12,234 nucleotides of DNA from positions 1-12,234 of the forward strand of contig CAMVRW010000042.1 in NCBI GenBank assembly GCA_947169985.1, in the 5' to 3' direction. Shown in pieces: positions 1 to 7,531 of the stretch. A program made the position numbers and the translations under genes. The notes under the pieces were generated by a model that was not told the origin of the DNA, did no database searches, and saw nothing but the letters and a program-made list of their open reading frames with translations. This stretch comes from an uncultured Butyrivibrio sp. (lineage in GTDB: Bacteria; Bacillota; Clostridia; Lachnospirales; Lachnospiraceae). How positions within the stretch are numbered: position 1 is the first letter of the stretch; each line of letters begins with the position of its first letter.

Positions 1-1567
1 TTCAAACCTTGAGAGGACCACAATTCCTGCAACAGATGGTGACAGCATTGTTACTACCATTGATGGAAACCTTCAGAATATAGTAGAGAAGTACTTAAAA
101 GAGTTCAACGAGACCTACGCAAACAACTTCCGTCAGGGGAATGCAGCCAATAACGTGGGCTGTATCATGATGAATGTTAATACAGGCGAGATCCTGGCAA
201 TGGCCGGATACCCAGCCTTTGACCTGAATAACCCAAGAGATACGGCACCACTTATTGGAATGCCGGCGGTTGATGAAAAGGGAAATAAGGTAAAAGGCGA
301 ATCGGTCCTGGATTCAGGTGTATATATTACCGAGGAAATGCTTGAAAGCTTTACCGACGAGGAATTGTATCAGAATTACAACTCTCTTTGGAAGAACTTC
401 TGCATTTCAGATACCTATGAGCCTGGTTCTGTAGCAAAGCCTTTCACTGTTGCTACAGGTCTTGAGTGCGGAGCTATCACCGGCGATGAGGTTTACAACT
501 GTACCGGTAAGCTTGAGGTAGGTGGATGGGAGATCAGGTGCCACAACAGATATGGTGATGGCAATGTCTCGGTTGAAAGAGGTATTGAGATTTCCTGCAA
601 CGTTGCCATGATGTACATTGCCCAGGCAATTGGTGTCAGCAAGTTTACCAAGTTCCAGAAAGACTTTGGTTTTGGACTTAAGACAAACGTGGACCTGGCA
701 GGAGAGGCAAGAACGGAAGGCCTTACTTACAGCGCAGCTAACATGACATCTACAGACCTTGCAACCAACTCCTTTGGACAGGGCTTTAACGTAGATATGA
801 TCGAGATGATAACAAGCTTTTGCTCCCTTATTAATGGTGGTTATTACTATGAGCCCCATGTAGTAAAGAGGATTGTCTCCTCAAGTGGAGCAACCATCAA
901 GAATATTGAACCAAGGATCCTGAGACAAACAGTTTCACAGAGTACCTCTGACAAGATAATACAGTATTGTAATCAGGTAGTTGCCGGAGCAGAAGGTACC
1001 GGTAAGACTGCAAGACCTGCAGGTTACATGATAGGCGGAAAGACCGGAACAGCTCAGACCCTTCCCCGTGGTAACCAGCAGTACGTTGTATCCTTCATGG
1101 GATATGCTCCTGCAGATGATCCCGAGATCGCCATCTACGTAGTAGTAGACAGGCCTAACACGAGATATCAGGACGATGCCAAGTTTGCCACAAGGATAGT
1201 AAGAGCGGTACTTACAGAGGCTCTCCCTTATCTTAATTATCCAATGACTGTTGAGCTTTCAGAGAAGGAGCAGGCTGAGCTTGCTGAGCTTCGTGAGAAG
1301 ATGGTTACTCCTGAGACTCCGGTGGTGGAAACTACAGAGGAAGAAAACGTAGAAGAAACCGAGGAAACAACGGAAACTGAAGAGGTAAAAGAGGAGTCTT
1401 CCTCAATTTGGGAGACATTTGACGTAGACCCTGCAACGGGGTATTATATTGACCCGAATACAGGTAATCCTATCGACTCCAACGGATATGAACTTGGAGG
1501 AGATACACTTCCCGATTTTACCGGCGAACCAGTAACAGAAGAGTCGTCGGAGGGAAATAGTAATTAA
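1..1567 (+). CDS. ftsI: Peptidoglycan D,D-transpeptidase (class B PBP, FtsI/SpoVD family), 3' part only
   Basis: This is the 3' part of a class B penicillin-binding protein that cross-links septal peptidoglycan outside the membrane. The frame is open through the left edge, with the first full codon at base 2 and 521 residues visible. The N-terminal membrane anchor and dimerisation domain lie outside the window. All three active-site motifs are present: SVAK with the nucleophilic Ser at 428-430 and Lys at 437-439, SCN at 593-601, and KTGTA from 1040. The catalytic domain ends near base 1300. It is followed by a Glu-rich stretch (1328-1396, 13 Glu in 23 residues) and an Asp/Gly-rich tail with short DPxTG repeats, in place of the PASTA domain seen in many SpoVD proteins. 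It sits directly upstream of mraY, as division PBPs do. The family is certain. Whether it is the vegetative FtsI/PBP2B type or the SpoVD type cannot be settled from this fragment. Confidence 0.93.
   Translation, partial: SNLERTTIPATDGDSIVTTIDGNLQNIVEKYLKEFNETYANNFRQGNAANNVGCIMMNVNTGEILAMAGYPAFDLNNPRDTAPLIGMPAVDEKGNKVKGESVLDSGVYITEEMLESFTDEELYQNYNSLWKNFCISDTYEPGSVAKPFTVATGLECGAITGDEVYNCTGKLEVGGWEIRCHNRYGDGNVSVERGIEISCNVAMMYIAQAIGVSKFTKFQKDFGFGLKTNVDLAGEARTEGLTYSAANMTSTDLATNSFGQGFNVDMIEMITSFCSLINGGYYYEPHVVKRIVSSSGATIKNIEPRILRQTVSQSTSDKIIQYCNQVVAGAEGTGKTARPAGYMIGGKTGTAQTLPRGNQQYVVSFMGYAPADDPEIAIYVVVDRPNTRYQDDAKFATRIVRAVLTEALPYLNYPMTVELSEKEQAELAELREKMVTPETPVVETTEEENVEETEETTETEEVKEESSSIWETFDVDPATGYYIDPNTGNPIDSNGYELGGDTLPDFTGEPVTEESSEGNSN
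1328..1489 (+). repeat. Acidic low-complexity segment plus DPxTG octapeptide repeats in the PBP tail
   Basis: Bases 1328-1396 encode a Glu/Thr-rich run. Bases 1427-1489 encode about three imperfect eight-residue units: DPATGYYI, DPNTGNPI and DSNGYEL. The segment lies after the transpeptidase fold, so it should be extracellular. It is degenerate at the DNA level, so this is a protein-level repeat and not a recent DNA duplication. Its function is unknown to me. Confidence 0.7.
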
Positions 1568-1585
1568 GTTTGTGTGGAGATTATT

Positions 1586-2551
1586 ATGAACAACTATCTA
1601 CTTAGAACACTTCTTCCTGTCCTTGCTTCATTTTTCATCGCAGTATTGATCGGACCTTCGATCATCGAGATGCTGCGCAGGTTAAAGGCAGGCCAGACGG
1701 AGCGCGTTGAGGGACTTGAGTCCCATCAGAAGAAGACCGGAACACCAACTATGGGCGGTATCATTTTCCTTATTCCTGTAGTACTTATCGGAGTTTTCTA
1801 TGCAACTTCTCACAAAGAGGTTATTCCGGTGCTGATCCTTACCATAGGTTTTGGTATCATCGGCTTTCTGGATGACTATATTAAGGTTGTCAGAAAGCAC
1901 AATTTAGGACTTCGTGCCTGGCAAAAGATACTTGGGCAGTTTATAGTGGCTATGCTCTTTGCTGTGTATGTCACTAAATTTACTGATATATCCCTTGCCA
2001 TGAGAGTTCCTTTCACAAGCATTGTCCTTGATTTTGGTATATGGAACATTCCAATAATGTTCTTTATCGCCCTTGGAACAGCCAACGGAACCAACTTCAC
2101 TGATGGAGTAGATGGCCTTTGTGCTTCAGTTACAGCTGTAGTTGCAGCATTTTTCGCTGTGGCAGGCATGCACTACGGAGCAACCGGTGCTGAGGTTATG
2201 TCCAGCGCCATGGTAGGCGGACTTTTGGGCTACCTTGTTTACAATGTTTATCCCGGAAAGGTAATGATGGGCGACACAGGATCACTTGCCATTGGCGGCT
2301 TTGTTACCGGAATTGCCTACGTTATGCAGATGCCTATCTTTATTGTGATCGTGGGCTTTATCTATGCTTTTGAAGTTATCTCAGTTATCATGCAGGTCTC
2401 ATACTTCAAGCTGACCCATGGTAAAAGAATCTTCAGAATGGCCCCAATCCATCACCACTTTGAAAAGGGTGGCTGGTCTGAGACCAAGGTAGTTAACGTA
2501 TTTACAACAGTTACAATTCTTCTTTGTCTCATAGCCTATGCAGGCTTATAA
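1586..2551 (+). CDS. mraY: Phospho-N-acetylmuramoyl-pentapeptide-transferase MraY
   Basis: MraY transfers phospho-MurNAc-pentapeptide from the UDP precursor to undecaprenyl phosphate, making lipid I on the cytoplasmic face of the membrane. The 321-residue protein has the usual family length and is hydrophobic throughout, consistent with about ten membrane segments. Signature motifs are intact: DDYIK (residues 96-100), the Asn/Asp motif NGTNFTDGVDGL (167-178), GDTGSL (Asp 230) and HHHFE (289-293), which together form the Mg2+/nucleotide active site. I chose the ATG at 1586 because GGAGA at 1576-1580 lies 5 nt before it. An in-frame GTG at 1574 would overlap that ribosome site. Only 18 nt separate it from the PBP gene, and murD follows 15 nt after its stop, so it is part of one operon. 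murF or murE does not lie between the PBP and mraY. Confidence 0.97.
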   Translation: MNNYLLRTLLPVLASFFIAVLIGPSIIEMLRRLKAGQTERVEGLESHQKKTGTPTMGGIIFLIPVVLIGVFYATSHKEVIPVLILTIGFGIIGFLDDYIKVVRKHNLGLRAWQKILGQFIVAMLFAVYVTKFTDISLAMRVPFTSIVLDFGIWNIPIMFFIALGTANGTNFTDGVDGLCASVTAVVAAFFAVAGMHYGATGAEVMSSAMVGGLLGYLVYNVYPGKVMMGDTGSLAIGGFVTGIAYVMQMPIFIVIVGFIYAFEVISVIMQVSYFKLTHGKRIFRMAPIHHHFEKGGWSETKVVNVFTTVTILLCLIAYAGL

Positions 2552-2566
2552 TGCGAGGATAGTTTG

Positions 2567-3940
2567 ATGAATGCAGATTTAAAGGGTAAAAAAGTTCTTG
2601 TTATCGGAACAGGTCTTTCAGGAGTGGGATCAGTAAGACTCCTTTCACAGGTTGGAGCGCTTCCTGTGATGCTGGAAGAAAATACAAAGGTAACTAAGGA
2701 AGACATTATAAATAAGCTTCACGAGGAGGATAGGGACAGCACTGAGATCATTATCGGCGAGATCTCCGATGAAGTTCTTGATTCAATCGCACTCACTGTG
2801 CCTTCACCTGCAGTTCCTCTTGATTCTCCGACAGTTATGAGAATCAAGGCAAAAGAGATACCTATCTGGAGCGAGATCGAACTGGCTTATAACTTCTCCA
2901 AAGGAAAGATGGTTGCTATTACGGGAACCAACGGAAAGACCACCACAACAACGCTTGTGGGGGAGATTATGAAGGCTCACTTTGAATCTGTTTATGTTGT
3001 TGGAAACATCGGCGTTTCTTTTGCTGAGAGCGCCCTTGAGATGACAGAGGATACAGTGACAGTAGGAGAGATCAGTTCCTTCCAGCTGGAGGCAGTGGAC
3101 AACTTCCATGCAAATGTCTCAGCAATCCTTAACATCACTCCGGATCATCTGAACAGACATCACACCATGGAATGCTATGCATCCATGAAGGAGAACATAA
3201 CCAATAAAGAAACAAAGGACGATACCTGTGTTCTTAACTATGATAATGAATATACCAGGGATTTCGGGAACAGATGTCCAGCGAAGGTGGTTTTCTTTTC
3301 AACAAAAGAAAAGCTTCAGGACGGATTCTATCTTGAGGGTGACCAGATCATCATGAGCACCGCCGGAAATCCTATGACTATAATGAACATCCATGACATG
3401 AATCTGGTGGGACTATGCAACGTTGAAAATGTAATGGCTGCCATCGCTATGTCCCTTGCCATGGGAGTACCTCTTTCTACAATCCTTGCAGTTATCAGGG
3501 ATTTCAAGGCAGTAGAGCACAGAATTGAGTTCGTTGCCACAAAGAGAGGCGTAGATTATTACAACGATTCAAAGGGCACTAATCCGGATGCAGCTATTCA
3601 GGGTATCAGAGCCATGAGTAAGCCAACAATCCTTATTGGCGGAGGCTACGACAAGGGCAGTGAGTACGACGAGTGGCTGGAGAACTTTGGAGATACTGTA
3701 AAGCTCCTGGTGCTTATCGGGCAGACTAAGGAAAAGATAGCAGAGTGCGCTAAAAAGCACGGCTTTACTAACTATGTATTTAAGGACAGCTTTGAGGAGG
3801 CTCTGGAGTTTTGTACAGAAAGCGCCAGGAGTGGGGATGCAGTTCTTTTATCTCCCGCCTGTGCAAGCTGGGATATGTTCCCGAATTATGAGACCAGGGG
3901 AAAGAAATTTAAGGAGTATGTATACAAGATCACTGAGTGA
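2567..3940 (+). CDS. murD: UDP-N-acetylmuramoyl-L-alanine--D-glutamate ligase MurD
   Basis: MurD is the cytoplasmic ATP-dependent ligase that adds D-glutamate to UDP-MurNAc-L-alanine. The 457-residue protein shows the three-domain Mur ligase layout. It has an N-terminal Rossmann-like UDP-binding domain with VLVIGTGLSG, a central ATPase domain with the P-loop GTNGKTT (residues 120-126), and NITPDHLNRH (189-198). The C-terminal glutamate-binding domain carries NDSKGTNPDA (333-342) and the MurD-type LSPACASWD (428-436). That last motif separates it from MurC, MurE and MurF. ATG at 2567 is preferred, with GAGG at 2555-2558 placed 8 nt upstream. A TTG at 2564 is in frame and would add one residue. 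The stop is 17 nt before ftsW, consistent with operon transcription. I see no sign of truncation. Confidence 0.97.
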   Translation: MNADLKGKKVLVIGTGLSGVGSVRLLSQVGALPVMLEENTKVTKEDIINKLHEEDRDSTEIIIGEISDEVLDSIALTVPSPAVPLDSPTVMRIKAKEIPIWSEIELAYNFSKGKMVAITGTNGKTTTTTLVGEIMKAHFESVYVVGNIGVSFAESALEMTEDTVTVGEISSFQLEAVDNFHANVSAILNITPDHLNRHHTMECYASMKENITNKETKDDTCVLNYDNEYTRDFGNRCPAKVVFFSTKEKLQDGFYLEGDQIIMSTAGNPMTIMNIHDMNLVGLCNVENVMAAIAMSLAMGVPLSTILAVIRDFKAVEHRIEFVATKRGVDYYNDSKGTNPDAAIQGIRAMSKPTILIGGGYDKGSEYDEWLENFGDTVKLLVLIGQTKEKIAECAKKHGFTNYVFKDSFEEALEFCTESARSGDAVLLSPACASWDMFPNYETRGKKFKEYVYKITE

Positions 3941-3957
3941 TCCTGTGAGGGGAAGAA

Positions 3958-5106
3958 GTGGAGCTTGCTAACTATTTAAGGAGAAAAAGAGAAGAATACT
4001 ATATAGACTACAGTCTGGTGTTTGTCATTCTGTTTCTGGTGGCCTTTGGGCTTATTATGCTCTATTCCACCAGTTCCTATGAGGCAAATCTTGACTTCGG
4101 GGATTCTGCGTATTATTTCAAGCATCAGCTTGGACCGGTGCTTATTGGTGTCGGGGCAATGGCTGTAATGTCCTATTTCCCATACAGAGTACTGGCAAAG
4201 TTTGCAATGCCCATCTATCTTGTTTCAGCAGCTCTTTTGATATTGATCATTCCTTTTGGTAAGACTATCAATGGTGCTAAAAGATGGTTGATCATTATGG
4301 GTATTTCAATTCAGCCTGCTGAGGTCGCAAAGGTTGCTACCATTATTTTTACAGCAACAATGATCGTTAAGCTTAAAAAGAACCTTCTTACCTCCAAGGG
4401 CTTTGGAGCAGCGCTGGTTTTCCCGGGAATTCTTGCAGGAATGGTTTACATTATCACAAGGAACCTCAGTTCCGCTGTTATCATCATGGGAATCACCATG
4501 ATCATGCTGTTCGTTTCTACTCCGGGTTACAAGAGATACATTATTACAGCAGTTGCAGTTCTTGGTCTTGTGGCTGTGCTGGTACTTATAATTGCTAATT
4601 CAGATCAGACAAGTGGTATGAACTATCGTTTCGAACGTGTTCTTGCCTGGCTTGATCCTGCAGCTCATGCTTCAGGAAAGGGATTCCAGACCTTACAGGC
4701 TCTTTACGCCATCGGATCCGGCGGAGTTTTTGGTAAGGGTCTTGGCGAGAGTATGCAGAAGATGGGATTTATCCCTGAGGCACAGAATGATATGATCTTC
4801 TCCATTATCTGCGAAGAGCTGGGGCTCTTTGGAGCAATAGCTGTTATGCTTATGTTCCTTCTGCTGATCTGGAGACTTATGATCATAGCTAACAACGCTC
4901 CTGATATGTTTGGAGCTCTTTTGGTAATAGGCGTTATGGGACATGTTGCCATTCAGGTAATCCTTAATATTGCCGTTGTTACCAATACAATTCCCAATAC
5001 CGGTATCACGCTGCCTTTCATCAGCTACGGTGGATCAGCTGTTATCATCCAGCTTGCTGAGATAGGGATCGCCCTTAATGTGGCACGAAACATCGGTAGA
5101 GAGTAA
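3958..5106 (+). CDS. ftsW: SEDS-family peptidoglycan glycosyltransferase FtsW
   Basis: This is an integral membrane SEDS protein of 382 residues that polymerises lipid II into glycan strands and works with a class B PBP such as the one encoded upstream. Many hydrophobic segments are visible, about ten. Conserved family stretches are present: ERVLAWLDP, the region around PEAQNDMIFS with the likely catalytic Asp at residue 278, the following EELG, and near the C-terminus NTGITLPFISYGGS. The start is GTG at 3958, supported by AGGGG at 3948-3952 five bases upstream. No good ATG alternative exists before the first membrane segment. FtsW is favoured over RodA or SpoVE by the position between murD and ftsQ. 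In spore formers the same position can be annotated spoVE, and sequence alone does not fully exclude that name. Confidence 0.92.
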   Translation: MELANYLRRKREEYYIDYSLVFVILFLVAFGLIMLYSTSSYEANLDFGDSAYYFKHQLGPVLIGVGAMAVMSYFPYRVLAKFAMPIYLVSAALLILIIPFGKTINGAKRWLIIMGISIQPAEVAKVATIIFTATMIVKLKKNLLTSKGFGAALVFPGILAGMVYIITRNLSSAVIIMGITMIMLFVSTPGYKRYIITAVAVLGLVAVLVLIIANSDQTSGMNYRFERVLAWLDPAAHASGKGFQTLQALYAIGSGGVFGKGLGESMQKMGFIPEAQNDMIFSIICEELGLFGAIAVMLMFLLLIWRLMIIANNAPDMFGALLVIGVMGHVAIQVILNIAVVTNTIPNTGITLPFISYGGSAVIIQLAEIGIALNVARNIGRE

Positions 5107-5115
5107 TCATTTGAT

Positions 5116-5970
5116 ATGGCAAAGAAGAGAAGAAAAGTTAAGAAGAGGCGCAGTGAATACAGGCCATCCCTAAGAGAGAGGATTGAAGATTTTCATCCTA
5201 TAAGGAATTTCCACCCCGTTCGGGGGCTGGGAAGATCTCTTTTCCTCCATAAAAGCCTGTATATCATAGCCGGAGTACTACTTGTATTGTTACTGGCCGG
5301 AGGCCTTACCTTCAAATATATAAATGATAATTATACGGTAACCAATATATATGTAACGGGGAATACACACTATACCAATGATGAGATCATTGCTATGGTC
5401 ATGGACGGAAAGCTCAGTCATAATTCCTTTTTCCTGTCCATGAAGTACAGGGACAAGAGTATTGAGAACATTCCCTTTATAGAGAAGATGGACGTGGATA
5501 TCCTTTCAAAGGATACCATAAGGATAAACGTCTATGAGAAAGCTGTGGCAGGTTACATAGCCTACCTTGGAAGATATATGTACTTTGACAGGGATGGAAT
5601 AGTGTGCGAAAGCTCTTTTGAGACTTCGGATAACGTACCTGAGGTTATGGGACTTTCCTTTGACTATGTGATCATGCATGAGAAGCTTCCGATCCAGAAT
5701 CAGAAGGTCTTTGAGGAAATCCTGGATATCACACAGCTTCTTTCAAAATACCAGCTTAGAGCTGACAGGATATTCTTTGACAGCGAGTACAATGTGTACC
5801 TGTATTTTGGCAACGTTGAGGTGAGTCTTGGCACTGAGGACTTCATTGACGAGAAAATTATACAACTTCAATATATTTTGCCAAAATTGGAAGGAAAAAC
5901 TGGTATTTTGGAGATGAAAGATTTTGACGATAGTACAAAAAACATCACATTTGAAGAGAAAAACCAATAA
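5116..5970 (+). CDS. ftsQ: Cell division protein FtsQ/DivIB
   Basis: This bitopic septal scaffold protein bridges the early cytoplasmic and late periseptal division proteins, usually with FtsL and FtsB/DivIC. The 284-residue protein has a very basic cytoplasmic N-terminus (about residues 1-46, with a KKRR cluster). One membrane helix follows at about 48-69. After it comes a POTRA domain starting near residue 74, with IYVTGNTHYTNDEI, and then an FtsQ-type beta domain containing NVYEKAVAGYIA. It starts 9 nt after the ftsW stop. The only ribosome-site candidate is AGAGAG at 5098-5103, 12 nt from the ATG, so translational coupling to ftsW is likely. The last 100 bases are more AT-rich than the rest, leading into the ftsZ promoter region. 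It could equally be labelled divIB. Confidence 0.9.
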   Translation: MAKKRRKVKKRRSEYRPSLRERIEDFHPIRNFHPVRGLGRSLFLHKSLYIIAGVLLVLLLAGGLTFKYINDNYTVTNIYVTGNTHYTNDEIIAMVMDGKLSHNSFFLSMKYRDKSIENIPFIEKMDVDILSKDTIRINVYEKAVAGYIAYLGRYMYFDRDGIVCESSFETSDNVPEVMGLSFDYVIMHEKLPIQNQKVFEEILDITQLLSKYQLRADRIFFDSEYNVYLYFGNVEVSLGTEDFIDEKIIQLQYILPKLEGKTGILEMKDFDDSTKNITFEEKNQ

Positions 5971-6011
5971 ATTGTCGTCAAAATAATGAAAATTTTCTAA
6001 AAAAAAACTGG

Positions 6012-6040
6012 TTGATAATTAAGTAAAAAAATCGTATCAT
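6012..6040 (+). promoter_or_regulatory. Sigma-A type promoter for ftsZ
   Basis: A -35 hexamer TTGATA (6012-6017) and a -10 hexamer TATCAT (6035-6040) are separated by exactly 17 nt. Each differs from consensus by one base. A-rich tracts just upstream (5998-6008) could act as an UP element. The expected start of transcription is near 6047, giving a leader of about 35 nt before the ftsZ start codon. This would uncouple ftsZ expression from the upstream dcw operon, from which no terminator is visible. Confidence 0.75.
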
Positions 6041-6055
6041 AGCTAATAGGAGTCT

Positions 6056-6136
6056 ATGAGGTTTATGAAGGAGGAGTTGTTTTGCTGGAGATTAAGTCTA
6101 ATGAGGCAGAAAACGCCTGCAAGATCATCGTCGTAG
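6056..6136 (+). other. Overlapping out-of-frame short ORF at the ftsZ start (26 codons)
   Basis: An ATG at 6056, with a second in-frame ATG at 6065, opens a 26-codon frame. It crosses the ftsZ TTG start in another frame and ends at TAG 6134-6136. AGGAG at 6048-6052 lies only 3 nt before the first ATG, which is short, and the transcript may begin too close for it to work. The peptide has no recognisable feature. I record it as a possible leader ORF affecting ftsZ initiation, not as a confident gene. Confidence 0.2.
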
Positions 6137-7344
6137 GGGTAGGCGGTGCAGGTAATAATGCCGTTAATAGAATGGTAGATGAGAATATTACCGGTGTAGA
6201 ATTCATCGGTATTAATACAGATAAACAGGCACTGCAGTTATGTAAAGCACCAAAGCTTTTGCAGATCGGTGAGAAGCTTACAAAGGGCCTTGGAGCCGGT
6301 GCAAAGCCTGAGATCGGACAGAAAGCAGCAGAAGAGAGTGCAGAGGAGATATCTGCAGCCCTTAAGGGAGCAGATATGGTTTTCGTTACCTGTGGTATGG
6401 GTGGCGGAACCGGTACCGGTGCAGCTCCTGTTGTTGCCAAGCTTGCTAAGGAGATGGGTATCCTCACCGTTGGTGTAGTTACAAAGCCTTTCAGCTTTGA
6501 AGCCCGTGTTCGTATGCAGAATGCTATGCTTGGTATTTCAAATATTAAGACAAATGTTGATACCCTTATCGTTATCCCTAACGATAAGCTTCTTCAGATA
6601 GTTGACAGACGTACTACAATGCCTGATGCACTCAAGAAGGCAGATGAAGTACTTCAGCAGGCTGTTCAGGGAATCACTGATCTTATCAATGTTCCTGCAG
6701 TTATCAACCTTGACTTTGCTGATGTTTCAACGGTTATGAAGGAAAAAGGTATTGCTCATATCGGTATCGGTAGTGGAAAGGGCGATGACAAGGCAACAGA
6801 CGCTGTTAAGATGGCTGTTGAGTCACCACTTCTTGAGACTAAGGTCAACGGAGCTACAGATGTTATCATCAACATCTCCGGTGATATCACTCTTACAGAT
6901 GCTTCCGATGCATCAGAGTATGTTCGTCAGCTGGCAGGAGATGATGTAAATGTTATCTTCGGTGCAATGTATGACGAGAGCAAGACAGATACATGTACTG
7001 TAACAGTTATTGCTACAGGAATTGAGGATAAGTCAAATAACAACGCAGCAGTTGCACAGGCTAATGCACAGGCACAGGCTCAGGCAGCACCTAAGGCTAC
7101 GACCGTAGCAGAGACTGTAGCTACACCAGTTACACCTGTAACTCCTGTTCAGCCGGTTGTTACTCCTATCACTCCAATCCGTCCAATAACTCCAGTGGCT
7201 AAGGTTGATGGCGAGGCAGCTGCAGCACCTGCTCCTGCAACATCATCTGCAACAAGACCACTTACACTTAACAGACCTTCAGAGATCAAGAGTACTGTAG
7301 AGCCTAAGTCTCTCAAGATTCCTGATTTCCTTCAGAGAAAGTAA
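6082..7344 (+). CDS. ftsZ: Cell division GTPase FtsZ
   Basis: FtsZ is the tubulin-like GTPase that polymerises into the cytoplasmic Z ring and recruits the septal machinery, including FtsQ, FtsW and the PBP encoded upstream. In the 420-residue protein the nucleotide-binding loop GGAGNN (21-26) and tubulin signature GGGTGTG (107-113) are intact. So is the T7 loop NLDFAD (209-214), whose Asp residues complete the GTPase site of the neighbouring subunit. After the globular core, near residue 318, comes an Ala/Gln then Thr-Pro-rich disordered linker. The protein ends in the conserved tail IPDFLQRK (413-420), which binds membrane tethers. The start is TTG at 6082, fixed by AGGAGG at 6069-6074 seven bases upstream and by the typical N-terminus MLEIKSNE. 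No in-frame ATG precedes it. It has its own promoter and terminator. Confidence 0.98.
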   Translation: MLEIKSNEAENACKIIVVGVGGAGNNAVNRMVDENITGVEFIGINTDKQALQLCKAPKLLQIGEKLTKGLGAGAKPEIGQKAAEESAEEISAALKGADMVFVTCGMGGGTGTGAAPVVAKLAKEMGILTVGVVTKPFSFEARVRMQNAMLGISNIKTNVDTLIVIPNDKLLQIVDRRTTMPDALKKADEVLQQAVQGITDLINVPAVINLDFADVSTVMKEKGIAHIGIGSGKGDDKATDAVKMAVESPLLETKVNGATDVIINISGDITLTDASDASEYVRQLAGDDVNVIFGAMYDESKTDTCTVTVIATGIEDKSNNNAAVAQANAQAQAQAAPKATTVAETVATPVTPVTPVQPVVTPITPIRPITPVAKVDGEAAAAPAPATSSATRPLTLNRPSEIKSTVEPKSLKIPDFLQRK

Positions 7345-7360
7345 TGTAACGGACTAAATG

Positions 7361-7388
7361 CCCTCCGCTTTTTGCGGAGGGTTTTTTT
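7361..7388 (+). terminator. Rho-independent terminator of ftsZ
   Basis: A perfect 8-bp GC-rich stem, CCCTCCGC (7361-7368) pairing with GCGGAGGG (7374-7381), has a five-T loop and is followed by seven Ts (7382-7388). It lies 16 nt after the ftsZ stop. Confidence 0.95.
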
Positions 7389-7432
7389 ATGTAAAAAGCG
7401 CTTAAAATAGCTGAAAAAAACTGTAATTAGTG

Positions 7433-7461
7433 TGGAAAAATGCGAAAATCAATGATACAAT
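7433..7461 (+). promoter_or_regulatory. Promoter for nrdR with extended -10
   Basis: TACAAT at 7456-7461 is preceded by TG one base earlier (7453-7454), forming an extended -10 element. A weaker -35 match, TGGAAA at 7433-7438, sits 17 nt upstream. The region follows the ftsZ terminator, so nrdR needs its own promoter. The -10 overlaps the short palindrome ACAA-TAAT-TTGT (7457-7468). Expected transcription start is near 7468, about 64 nt before the nrdR ATG. Confidence 0.6.
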
Positions 7462-7485
7462 AATTTGTAGAGTGAAAACTTAGCC

Positions 7486-7501
7486 ACACAACATACTGTG
7501 G
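7486..7501 (+). promoter_or_regulatory. Candidate NrdR box in the nrdR leader
   Basis: The 16-base stretch ACACAACATACTGTGG resembles the known NrdR box, an ACAC...GTGT imperfect palindrome with an AT-rich centre. The outer bases also form CCACA/TGTGG arms. It lies just downstream of the predicted transcription start, where binding would block transcription and give autoregulation. A weaker similar stretch is at 7418-7433, overlapping the -35. Known sites usually come as closely spaced pairs, and these two centres are 68 bp apart, so the call is tentative. Confidence 0.35.
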
Positions 7502-7531
7502 ACGAATTACACAATAATCTGGAGGAAAACT

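Noticed and set aside
407..859. 150-codon open frame on the minus strand inside the PBP gene
   Set aside because: It lies fully opposite a gene with intact active-site motifs, has no ribosome site and no recognisable protein features. The same applies to minus-strand frames at 6063-6467 opposite ftsZ and 7628-8041 opposite nrdR.
3774..3971. Plus-strand open frame crossing the murD-ftsW junction
   Set aside because: It overlaps the conserved MurD C-terminus in another frame, has no ribosome site, and its product has no family resemblance.
5924..5952. TTGACG near the end of ftsQ as an additional promoter
   Set aside because: At spacings of 16-18 nt the -10 position reads ACATTT or similar, a poor match.
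5988..5997. GAAAATTTTC palindrome after ftsQ as a terminator
   Set aside because: It has no loop, is purely AT-rich apart from the end pair, and is followed by A rather than T residues. No terminator for the dcw operon is visible here.
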